Shown here piece by piece: positions 5,899 through 12,200 of a DNA stretch of 24,915 nucleotides. The position numbers and the translations under genes are program-made. Location of the stretch: the NCBI GenBank assembly GCA_034090805.1, contig JAXDRV010000066.1:1-24915 (forward strand), read 5' to 3'. The stretch comes from Ornithomonoglobus_A sp034090805. GTDB taxonomy: Bacteria > Bacillota > Clostridia > UBA1381. How positions within the stretch are numbered: position 1 is the stretch's first letter; every line of letters begins with the position of its first letter. Below the pieces are notes generated by a model, which saw only the letters and a list, made by a program, of their open reading frames with translations, had not been told where the DNA came from and searched no databases.

Positions 5899-8157
5899 GT
5901 GAGGGATATAAAAAGCAAGCCGAAGAATGTCAGGAGCAATACATACAAGCTGAAAACCTCTGATGCGGCAAAGCCTAAAGCGGCAGTCCCGATGAGTGCT
6001 GTGGACAGCTTAAAGCGTCAGTATGTAAAGAGCAAGACAGAGCTTCAGAAGCAGACCTCGGAGCAGACAGAACGCCCTGAAAATTATGCGGTTGACGAGG
6101 TTGAGGACAAGGCGGAAAGCGCCGCTTATGCCGCAGCTGATACGGTGTGGAAATCTGCAAGATATGTAAAGAACAAAATGCAGCAGCATAGAACTGAACG
6201 AGTGAGCAACATTCCTGTGCCGGATATTCCGGTGCAGGAGCCTGTTCAGCCGCAAAGGCTTAATGCTCCGAAAACATCTGCGCTACAGGCGGAAAATAAG
6301 CCTGTTCCTCAGGAGCAGATGAAAATTAAAGCACGGCAGGAGGCGGCTGTTAAGTCTGCAAAGATGAAGACTAAGGATGCAGTTTTATATTCAGAAGTGT
6401 CGAAAGGCTCACCGGAGCCGACACTCCGAATAAAGAGCAAAGCGGAATATGTGAAAACCAAGTCTGCTGCTGGAGGAAAAAATTATCGTCTGAAATCCGA
6501 TAAGATATATAAGTCAAAGGTACAGATGATAAAGCCGAAAACCTTGCAGGAAGTCAGAGCAAAGCAGGATAAGCGGACATTAAAGCCTGCTGATAATAAA
6601 AATCAGGCTGCAAAAAAATATGTGCAGAACAAACTCAAGATAAAAGCCGAAATGCAGAAGACGGCTGAAATCAGAAATACAGATATTCAGCCTGTATCGG
6701 ATAATCCGATTCAGGCAGATGTACATATGCCAAAGCAGAAGCCGACACAGCAGGAACAGATAAAGGTCAAAAAGACAGATATAAAGACAAAGGATAGTTA
6801 TGTCCGTTCACACGCTCGAAATGTGGTGGATATAAAGGCAAAGCTTTCCGGCACAGAGATAAATCCTCGTGTTGTCTCACAGGATAAACGAAGTATAAAG
6901 TACAAACCTAAAAATACAATAAAATCAATTTCGGAAAAAACCTCTCCGGTTAAGCCTGTAAGGAAAATGCGTATACCTAAAACAGCACGGCGTACTGTAA
7001 ATAAATCAGCAAACCGGGCGGCTGTAAAAACAACGGTAAAAGTCACGGTTAAGATTGCACAGGCTGTCGCAGCAGCAGCGAAAGCGATTGTTTCTGCGCT
7101 GGCGGCTCTCGGCGGCTGGGCAGTACTGCTTGTGGTGCTTATCATAGTTATTATCATAGCAGCAATAGCGGCAAGTCCGTTCGGGATTTTTATATCTGAG
7201 GAAGTCACGGAAACAGGCGCTATTACTCTTTCACAGATTATATCAGAATACAATATTGAGCTTACACAGGCGGCGGAGGATATAGAGCTGTCCGTAGAGC
7301 ATACGGAGGTTGAAGTCATTGACAATCAGACAAATGCAAATATTGTTATAGCAGTATTTGCGGCAAAAACAGCAGGTGTGGAGGATAATACGGCAGAGGA
7401 TGTTGTTGTATTTGATGATGCAAAGGCGGAGAAGCTAAAGGAATGTTTTAGAGCATCTAATACGGTTGAATATACCATAGAGGAAACGCAGGTATCGGAA
7501 ACTGAAACGAATAAGAAGCTTACTATTACAATCTGCGGAAAGACAAAAGAGCAACTGATGGATGAATACGGTTTGACGGCAAAACAGCGTGAAGCGGTTG
7601 AAACACTGCTTGAACACGGCGATGTACTGACCGCATCAAGTCACAGCCTTGCAATTACCAATGCCGATGTACAGAGTATTATAAACGGATTGCCGTCATC
7701 GTTACCGCAAAAGCGAAAAGACGTAGTAAAAAATGCAGGCTCACTTGTGGGAAAGGTAAACTATTTTTGGGGAGGCAAATCAGGTGCCATAGGCTGGGAC
7801 AGCGCATGGGGAAGTATGCGCAGAGTAACAGCGGCAGGGAGTCCGTCATCGGGAACAATCCGTGCATACGGTCTTGACTGCTCCGGTTTTGTATCGTGGG
7901 CATTCAATAACAGCGGTATGTATGTCGGTGACGGAACATACGGACAGCGTGACAGAAGTATAGTTGTATCGGCATCAACAGTACAAGCGGGAGATCTGGC
8001 ATTTCTGCCGAGCTACAGTCATGTCGGTATTGTTGTGGGACAGGATACAAGCGGAAATATCCTTGTTATCCATTGCTCCAGCAGCGCAAATAATGTGGTG
8101 GTATCCACAGCATCAAGCGTAGGCTTTACGGTATTTCGCAGACCGAATTGTTATTAA
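5899..8157 (+). CDS. Membrane-anchored NlpC/P60 peptidoglycan hydrolase of the conjugation module
   Basis: A 752-residue protein. Residues 1-390 are a very basic, Lys/Gln/Ala-rich, low-complexity region with many VKxK/IKxK repeats and no clear domain. One membrane segment follows (WAVLLVVLIIVIIIAAIAAS, about 407-426), then an extracellular region. The C-terminal NlpC/P60 domain (about 620-752) has catalytic Cys661 in GLDCSGFV, His708 in SHVGIVV and a third polar residue, His725, in IHCSS. Such enzymes cut cell-wall peptides so that the transfer channel can cross the wall. The start is GTG 5899 (MRDIKSK, a start shared by homologues as I recall them). GGAGGTGA at 5882-5889 also serves an ATG-ACG-TGA minicistron at 5894 whose stop overlaps the GTG. 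It is the last recognisable transfer gene here; no terminator follows. Confidence 0.9.
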   Translation: MRDIKSKPKNVRSNTYKLKTSDAAKPKAAVPMSAVDSLKRQYVKSKTELQKQTSEQTERPENYAVDEVEDKAESAAYAAADTVWKSARYVKNKMQQHRTERVSNIPVPDIPVQEPVQPQRLNAPKTSALQAENKPVPQEQMKIKARQEAAVKSAKMKTKDAVLYSEVSKGSPEPTLRIKSKAEYVKTKSAAGGKNYRLKSDKIYKSKVQMIKPKTLQEVRAKQDKRTLKPADNKNQAAKKYVQNKLKIKAEMQKTAEIRNTDIQPVSDNPIQADVHMPKQKPTQQEQIKVKKTDIKTKDSYVRSHARNVVDIKAKLSGTEINPRVVSQDKRSIKYKPKNTIKSISEKTSPVKPVRKMRIPKTARRTVNKSANRAAVKTTVKVTVKIAQAVAAAAKAIVSALAALGGWAVLLVVLIIVIIIAAIAASPFGIFISEEVTETGAITLSQIISEYNIELTQAAEDIELSVEHTEVEVIDNQTNANIVIAVFAAKTAGVEDNTAEDVVVFDDAKAEKLKECFRASNTVEYTIEETQVSETETNKKLTITICGKTKEQLMDEYGLTAKQREAVETLLEHGDVLTASSHSLAITNADVQSIINGLPSSLPQKRKDVVKNAGSLVGKVNYFWGGKSGAIGWDSAWGSMRRVTAAGSPSSGTIRAYGLDCSGFVSWAFNNSGMYVGDGTYGQRDRSIVVSASTVQAGDLAFLPSYSHVGIVVGQDTSGNILVIHCSSSANNVVVSTASSVGFTVFRRPNCY

Positions 8158-8179
8158 ATCAATATGCGCCAAGATTTTT

Positions 8180-8208
8180 TTGACAAAGTAATAGAATCCC
8201 GATATAAT
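8180..8208 (+). promoter_or_regulatory. Consensus sigma-A promoter
   Basis: A -35 box TTGACA (8180-8185) and a -10 box TATAAT (8203-8208) are separated by 17 bases: a perfect consensus at both boxes and spacing. Transcription should begin near 8215 and drive the secreted-protein gene whose ATG is at 8243. The rest of the upstream module appears to be transcribed as a polycistron, so this gene is probably expressed independently and strongly. Confidence 0.85.
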
Positions 8209-8242
8209 TATTATATAAAATAAATTAAGGGGGTTTTTCACT

Positions 8243-8836
8243 ATGAAAACATCAAAAACAATTATCGCATTGGCAGTATCAGCATTATCGGTATCAATGT
8301 CTGCGGCGGTATCTGCCGCAGAGATGCCGAGAGCGACCGCACCGCTCAACGCAACAGAGGACCAAATTCTAATCGTTGAGAATATTATAGGAGATATTCT
8401 TGATGAGGTACAGAACGGTTTGGGTTATGCGGAGGCAGAAAATAAGGCAGAGCCGAGGGTGTATAAGGCGGTAATCACAGGACAAACAAACGGCAACGGG
8501 TATGCAATACTTTCGGATATTATGAAAAATGCGATACTTAATGCCCGTGATATGTACCTCAGATCTGAGGTGTATCAAGAGGCAGAGGACCGGCTTAAGG
8601 TTCTACTTGCCGACACAATCACAGCGGTTGAAAACGGTATGGACGTAAACACAGCCATTAAGGAAGCGCATACAAAAATCTATCAGTCAATCAATCCTGC
8701 ATTTGATTCGGAGGTACAATTCTCGATTGATACCTGTTATCGGGATATACCCGCCGTTGATATGGCTGTTTACAACAGAACGAGAAAATTACTTTATGAC
8801 GCACATGAGATTTATATCCAAAAGACAGCAGAGTAA
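8243..8836 (+). CDS. Small secreted protein of unknown function
   Basis: A 197-residue protein that I do not recognise. It has a classical signal peptide (MKTSKTIIALAVSALSVSMS, then AAVSAAEM) with cleavage probable after about residue 25. The mature protein is acidic and predicted largely helical (residues 38-60, 85-130, 130-150). It has a single Cys and no membrane anchor, lipobox or LPxTG motif. AAGGGGG lies 9 bases before ATG 8243. It has its own consensus promoter and terminator, so it is a stand-alone unit at the edge of the conjugative element. Secreted cargo of such elements includes surface, exclusion and toxin-like proteins, but nothing in the sequence points to one of these. Confidence 0.85.
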   Translation: MKTSKTIIALAVSALSVSMSAAVSAAEMPRATAPLNATEDQILIVENIIGDILDEVQNGLGYAEAENKAEPRVYKAVITGQTNGNGYAILSDIMKNAILNARDMYLRSEVYQEAEDRLKVLLADTITAVENGMDVNTAIKEAHTKIYQSINPAFDSEVQFSIDTCYRDIPAVDMAVYNRTRKLLYDAHEIYIQKTAE

Positions 8837-8858
8837 AATTTAATACTGATACAAAAAG

Positions 8859-8899
8859 ACGGGAGATGTTTTTGAGACGCATCTCCCGTTTGATTTTTT
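8859..8899 (+). terminator. Bidirectional rho-independent terminator
   Basis: ACGGGAGATG (8859-8868) pairs perfectly with CATCTCCCGT (8880-8889). On the + strand it is followed by TTGATTTTTT. On the minus strand the same stem is followed by CTTTTTG, so it can end transcripts arriving from either side. It ends the secreted-protein gene 22 bases after its stop codon. Its T-tract overlaps the left candidate recombination site. Confidence 0.88.
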
Positions 8900-8923
8900 C
8901 AGATAGTGTTCGATTATATGACA
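8897..8923 (+). repeat. Left candidate core site for the tyrosine recombinase
   Basis: The 10-base arms TTTCAGATAG (8897-8906) and TTATATGACA (8914-8923) are imperfect inverted repeats of each other (7 of 10). They flank a 7-base spacer TGTTCGA (8907-8913). The spacer is the exact reverse complement of the spacer in the site at 10267-10293, and each arm matches its counterpart there at 7 of 10 positions. Inverted arms around a 6-8 base spacer are the standard core-site layout for tyrosine recombinases. Function is inferred. Confidence 0.55.
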
Positions 8924-8997
8924 CATCGGCAATATTCCGAAAATTCCGATAAAATCATGGTTTTTAGGGATTTGCCTATGCACATATTCACAAAAAT

Positions 8998-9026
8998 ATT
9001 ATATCATATAGTTACAGAAAAAGCAA
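8998..9026 (-). promoter_or_regulatory. Minus-strand sigma-A-like promoter with extended -10
   Basis: Read on the minus strand there is TTGCTT (9026-9021), a 17-base spacer, then TATAAT (9003-8998) preceded by TGA, an extended -10 element. No minus-strand gene lies to its left, and transcripts would run about 100 bases into the bidirectional terminator. The promoter is inside the segment bounded by the two inverted recombination sites. Confidence 0.5.
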
Positions 9027-9038
9027 GACTTTAAGACA
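9027..9038 (+). repeat. Third copy of a recombination arm sequence
   Basis: GACTTTAAGACA (9027-9038) is the exact reverse complement of 10267-10278, which contains the outer arm of the right candidate site. The adjoining 7 bases (AGCAAGA) and the opposite arm do not match, so this is a half-site: an accessory binding site or the remains of an older junction. Confidence 0.45.
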
Positions 9039-9061
9039 TTTTCGGCAAAAACACATAATTG

Positions 9062-9088
9062 ATTTCCGTCAAAATATCAGTCGGAAAT
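9062..9088 (+). repeat. Inverted repeat upstream of the recombinase gene
   Basis: ATTTCCG (9062-9068) and CGGAAAT (9082-9088) form a 7-bp inverted repeat with a 13-base spacer, ending 12 bases before the AAGGAGG ribosome binding site of the recombinase gene. It could be an operator or an arm-type recombinase site; both are guesses. Confidence 0.35.
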
Positions 9089-9113
9089 TTTGTCATATTT
9101 AAGGAGGTAACGA

Positions 9114-10217
9114 ATGGCACGAAAAGGTGAAAATATTTATAAAAGGAAAGACGGCAGGTATGAGGGACGTTATATAAAGAGCTATGACATAAACGGCAAA
9201 GCTGTCTGGGGATATATTTACGGCAGAACCTATGCCGAAACAAAAGAGAAATTAGCGGTCTGCCGAGTAAACAGCAAAAGCAGCAAGCAGCTGATCGCTT
9301 CGGATTTAACCTTGTCAGAATGGATAACAAAATGGATTGACTCTCAACGACAGATTAAGCAGACTACAAAGATGATGTATCAGTCACATTTGAAAAATCA
9401 TATTGAGGGAAGTATCGGAAAAATAAAGCTGAAAAAATTGAATGAGGATATTATCCAAGCATTTATTGATGATCTGACGGAAAAATATTCCGCAAAGACA
9501 GTTCACACCATATTTTCAATGCTCCGCCTTGCTCTTGCAGATGCAAAGCACCGGAAACTTATAGCGGATATATACTCGGATGTGCGTCTGCCGAAAATAA
9601 AGCAGAGGGCAGTGAAGGTGTTAAGTAAAGAGGAGCAGAAACGGCTTGAAAAAGCAATATTTGAGAGCGGTAACAGGTATGATATTGGAATACTCGTTTG
9701 CCTTTATACAGGTATCCGTATAGGCGAGCTGTGTGCTCTGCGATGGGAGAATATAAATCTTAAAAATGCTACTATGACTATTGAGCAGACAGCTCAGCGT
9801 GTAACCGATACGAGCAATAAGGCAAAGACCAAAATCCACTTTGACAGTCCTAAAAGTCTTTCATCGGTGAGGACAATACCAATCCCGACATTCCTCGTTA
9901 ATGTACTGAAAAAATATCAGCGCGAAACAGGTTTTATCCTGCGTGATAACGGAGAGTTTACGGACACACGAAACATAAGCAGACGTTTTAAACAGCTTCT
10001 AAAAGAAGCGGATATTGAGGATATGAATTTCCATTGCTTGCGGCACTCATTTTCCACAAGAGCACTGGAACTGGGATTTGATCCGAAAACACTCAGTGAG
10101 ATATTGGGGCATTCCAATGTCACAACAACATTGAATTTATATGCTCACTCCCTGCCGGAGCATAAGCGCAAGGAAATGGAACGGCTGGGCGGACTGTTTA
10201 AATATCCGTCAGAATGA
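9114..10217 (+). CDS. Tyrosine recombinase (integrase/invertase family)
   Basis: A 367-residue protein of normal length. The N-terminus (KGENIYKRKDGRYEGRYIKSYD) is the AP2-like arm-type DNA-binding domain seen in many Firmicutes integrases. A SAM-like core-binding domain follows (about 65-150, LTLSEWITKWIDSQ...KTVHTIFSMLRLAL). The catalytic domain has Arg202 (TGIRIGELCALRW), His307 and Arg310 (HCLRHSFSTR), His333 (LGHSNVTTT) and the nucleophile Tyr343 (LNLYAHS), so it looks active. ATG 9114 is fixed by AAGGAGG at 9101-9107. The gene lies between two inverted candidate core sites, which fits a self-inverting segment; alternatively it is the element's integrase and a nearby site is an att half. 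No Xis-like gene was seen beside it. Confidence 0.93.
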   Translation: MARKGENIYKRKDGRYEGRYIKSYDINGKAVWGYIYGRTYAETKEKLAVCRVNSKSSKQLIASDLTLSEWITKWIDSQRQIKQTTKMMYQSHLKNHIEGSIGKIKLKKLNEDIIQAFIDDLTEKYSAKTVHTIFSMLRLALADAKHRKLIADIYSDVRLPKIKQRAVKVLSKEEQKRLEKAIFESGNRYDIGILVCLYTGIRIGELCALRWENINLKNATMTIEQTAQRVTDTSNKAKTKIHFDSPKSLSSVRTIPIPTFLVNVLKKYQRETGFILRDNGEFTDTRNISRRFKQLLKEADIEDMNFHCLRHSFSTRALELGFDPKTLSEILGHSNVTTTLNLYAHSLPEHKRKEMERLGGLFKYPSE

Positions 10218-10266
10218 GCAGTCGAAAAATAGAAACACAAGATAATAAGTTATGAAAACAGCAAGC

Positions 10267-10293
10267 TGTCTTAAAGTCGAACACTATAAGACA
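10267..10293 (+). repeat. Right candidate core site for the tyrosine recombinase
   Basis: Arms TGTCTTAAAG (10267-10276) and CTATAAGACA (10284-10293) are inverted repeats matching at 9 of 10 positions around the 7-base spacer TCGAACA (10277-10283). This is the better of the two sites and lies 50 bases after the recombinase stop codon. Its orientation is opposite to the site at 8897-8923, so recombination between them would invert the DNA between. Confidence 0.6.
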
Positions 10294-10381
10294 TATGAAA
10301 AATAACAGAAAAATAAGCCGTCACGGTATCTATATAGTTATTATCCAAGCGGTTAGAAAATATGAAATTTCGGAGGTAAAA

Positions 10382-10876
10382 ATGTACGACATCAAGACAA
10401 CAGCTTGTTTTACAGGACATAGAGAAGAAAAGCTTAACATTGCAGCCGATATAGTAAAAACGCTATTAAGGAAAGAAATAGAAAAAGCCATATCGGTCGG
10501 GTTTAATACATATATTTCCGGTATGGCACCCGGTGTTGATGTGTGGGCAGCGGAAATCGTGCTTGAAATGAAAGAAAAAAATCCTGATATTCGTCTTGTC
10601 TGTGCTCTGCCCTTTGAAGGCTTTGATAAGAAGCGCAGCATCGAGGAGAAAGAACAGTATTACAGTATAATGGAAAGGGCAGATAAGGTTGAGGTTATAT
10701 GCAGTCATTACAGTCGAAGCTGTTTTCAGCTGAGAAACAAATGGATGGTAGATAATTCATCACTTGTGATCGCAGTATACAACGGAGAGAAGGGCGGTAC
10801 AAGAAATACAATCAAATATGCCGAGCGGTGCGGAAAAGGAAATTTTCAATGTGTTCATCTGAAAATAATGGAATAG
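10382..10876 (+). CDS. YspA/YpsA-related SLOG-family protein
   Basis: A 164-residue soluble protein. It starts TTACFTGHREEKL, has the Rossmann-like SLOG signature TYISGMAPGVDVWAAEIVLEMKEKNP (first and last residues about 41 and 66) followed by RLVCALPFEGF, and ends with SSLVIAVYNGEKGGTRNTIKYAE, where the last conserved Gly-rich turn lies. This matches the YspA/DUF1273 branch of SLOG proteins, related to DprA and LOG proteins, thought to bind nucleotides or nucleotide-derived ligands. ATG 10382 is chosen because GGAGGT lies four bases upstream; an in-frame ATG at 10295 has no ribosome binding site. These proteins are common on Firmicutes mobile elements and have no agreed function. No obvious promoter lies between the right recombination site and this gene. 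Confidence 0.85.
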   Translation: MYDIKTTACFTGHREEKLNIAADIVKTLLRKEIEKAISVGFNTYISGMAPGVDVWAAEIVLEMKEKNPDIRLVCALPFEGFDKKRSIEEKEQYYSIMERADKVEVICSHYSRSCFQLRNKWMVDNSSLVIAVYNGEKGGTRNTIKYAERCGKGNFQCVHLKIME

Positions 10877-10896
10877 AGCTATTAAAAGTATGAGAT

Positions 10897-11331
10897 TTGG
10901 TTGATTTTGAAAATCAGCCGTTCAAGGTGCTTGATGATGATCAGGCAGTAATAATGCTTGTAGATTCCAATTTGCAACGAGAAAGACTGCTGCCAAGTGA
11001 GCGGGCATATGCGTATAAAATGAAGCTTGACGCGATGAAGCATCAGGGGAGCAGGACAAAATCAACTTGTGGACAAAATGTCCGCAAGTTGAAATCAAGA
11101 GATCTGATAGGGGAGGTAAGCGGCGAAAGCGGCAGACAAATACAGAGATACATACGACTTACGGAGCTTATATTTCAGCTTATGGACAAGGTAGATGAAA
11201 AAATCATTCCCGTCACAGCCGGAACAGAGCTATCGTATATTGGCTCAAAAATCAGGCTATAGTAAACGATATACTCGATTATGAATGCTGCGGGCTGTCC
11301 TTGCAGCAGGCGGTAAAAATTAAACAGTTGT
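10897..11331 (+). pseudogene. ParB-family partition protein remnant with deletion and frameshift
   Basis: The reading frame gives LVDFENQPFKVLDDDQ, the usual start region of the ParB/Noc nuclease-like domain, followed at once by AVIMLVDSNLQRERLLPSERAYAYKMKLDAMKHQG, which in intact mobile-element ParBs lies some 60 residues later. The middle of the N-terminal domain therefore seems deleted. The helix-turn-helix part (SGESGRQIQRYIRLTELI) follows. The frame breaks near 11247: TELSYI is followed in another frame by KNQAIVNDILDYECCGLSLQQAVKIKQLY. An in-frame stop at 10891 removes the true N-terminus. A short product from TTG 10897 is possible but would not be a working ParB. ParB is typical cargo of conjugative elements, so this is probably element DNA in decay. 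Confidence 0.75.
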
Positions 11332-11590
11332 ACCGTTGGGCGAAATACCTCTGCAGGAGAAAAAGACAATATCGGCATTGTATTCCGATTTGTACGCATT
11401 GCGTCGCTGTCAACCAATGACATACAGCTTGGCAGCAGACGCACTCCTGTTGAACATGCGGTTATTCCGTACTTGCCGAGTTGCATCAAAGCCTGAACTC
11501 CACAGGTAATAACGGTTATATTTTTCCTTTCGGTAAGATAAGGAATAATGGCATATGCACTTGATGATATGTTGGCACATTCAACCTGCC
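11329..11590 (-). pseudogene. DeoR/GlpR-type regulator fragment (sugar-sensor domain only)
   Basis: On the minus strand, from about 11585, one frame reads VECANISSSAYAIIPYLTE followed by RKNITVITCGVQALMQLGKYG and STGVRLLPSCMSLVDSDAMRT. After a frameshift near 11385 it continues as YNADIVFFSCRGISPNGT to 11329. This follows the C-terminal sensor domain of DeoR-family repressors (the 'DSSST ... LTVITN ... GG.. ' pattern). The N-terminal helix-turn-helix domain and the C-terminus are missing. It abuts the ParB remnant in opposite orientation. No functional protein is expected. Confidence 0.7.
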
Positions 11591-11623
11591 CTCTAAGATA
11601 CATAAACGGGAAGTACAAAAGGA

Positions 11624-11738
11624 ATGTTTAAAGCCAAAGACATGGACGGTTATCTTGTTACGCTTGGTTCAGATATGTATATGTCGCAAAATGCGGGAAA
11701 CGGTTTGGGGAGAAGTGTTAGAAATTATGAAGGAATAC
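11624..11738 (+). pseudogene. PHP-domain (histidinol-phosphatase-like) C-terminal fragment
   Basis: The frame from ATG 11624 reads KAKDMDGYLVTLGSDMYMSQNAGNG. After a one-base frameshift in the GGGG run near 11706-11709 it continues GEVLEIMKEYGF. This matches the tail of PHP-family histidinol phosphatases ('YxxTLGSDxHxPxxxGxxFxEAxxxLKxxGF'). The His expected shortly after GSD is not present. Everything upstream is missing. The fragment runs directly into the alcohol dehydrogenase remnant, sharing its last Gly-Phe. Confidence 0.55.
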
Positions 11739-11945
11739 GGATTTGCCGGAGTTGTAACGGAGGTGGGAGAAAATGTAAGAGATATAGCGGTAGGCGACAG
11801 AGTTTGTGTTGATCCCAATAAGCTGTGCGGTGAGTGTTATTATTGCAAAAATGCAATAGGACACTTCTGTGAAAATATGATTGGCATAGGAACGACTGTA
11901 AACGGAGGCTTTGAGCAGTATGTCGCAAACAACACCGGTTATTAG
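11739..11945 (+). pseudogene. Zinc-dependent alcohol/polyol dehydrogenase fragment
   Basis: The frame reads GFAGVVTEVGENVRDIAVG, then DRVCVDPNKLCGECYYCKNA and IGHFCENMIGIGTTVNGGFEQYV before a stop at 11943-11945. This is part of the GroES-like catalytic domain of medium-chain dehydrogenases (sorbitol or threonine dehydrogenase type). It includes the four structural-zinc cysteines (CGECYYC...C). The N-terminus with the first catalytic Cys and the whole Rossmann domain are missing. Together with the DeoR and PHP fragments it may be the remains of a sugar-alcohol operon. Confidence 0.75.
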
Positions 11946-12200
11946 TTGGTCGACTGCGTATGCAATCCAAGAGTTTTTTGTATTCATGTTTTGATTTAAT
12001 TATGTGATTTCCCTTGCTGCAGAGTGTATTATGGCTAATTTGATGAATTTTTTGAATGTTTTTTTGGGGATTTTGATGAATTGGAAAATATTGAACCATA
12101 ATTGGACAAAAATTGTCCTTTCCAATATTGATAAAAAATGCTAAAATAAGAATATTAAATGATGCAAGTTTTATGTGTACATAAAAAGGAGGAAATTGTT
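11946..12200 (+). promoter_or_regulatory. Upstream region of the ABC operon with palindrome and direct repeats
   Basis: No gene is seen in these 255 bases, which are AT-rich. A palindrome GGACAA-AAA-TTGTCC (12104-12118) lies within a wider inverted repeat TTGGAAA (12081-12087) / TTTCCAA (12119-12125). TTTGATGAATT occurs twice, at 12039-12049 and 12072-12082, 33 bases apart; AraC-type regulators such as the one encoded at 18613 often bind direct repeats. TAAAAT (12142-12147) is the best -10 candidate, with only a weak -35 (TTTCCA, 12119-12124), consistent with an activator-dependent promoter. AAGGAGG at 12186-12192 is the ribosome binding site of the first gene. Confidence 0.4.

Noticed and set aside
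6798..7325. A 175-codon minus-strand open frame opposite the NlpC/P60 gene
   Set aside because: The + strand frame has a clear membrane helix and catalytic domain; the minus product is low-complexity Ser/Thr/Ala sequence mirroring the codon bias.
8897..10293. The two recombination sites as attL and attR of the whole conjugative element
   Set aside because: They are inverted relative to each other and enclose only the recombinase gene, leaving the transfer genes outside.
10295..10381. Longer SLOG protein starting at ATG 10295
   Set aside because: No Shine-Dalgarno precedes it, the added 29 residues do not belong to the family, and ATG 10382 has GGAGGT at the right distance.
11175..11618. The 147-codon minus-strand frame as an intact gene
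   Set aside because: Only the middle matches a DeoR sensor domain; the N-terminal DNA-binding domain is missing and the match shifts frame near 11385, so it is listed as a pseudogene.
12159..12200. N-terminal extension of the first solute-binding protein from ATG 12159
   Set aside because: It would bury the lipoprotein signal peptide and would place the AAGGAGG ribosome binding site inside the coding sequence.
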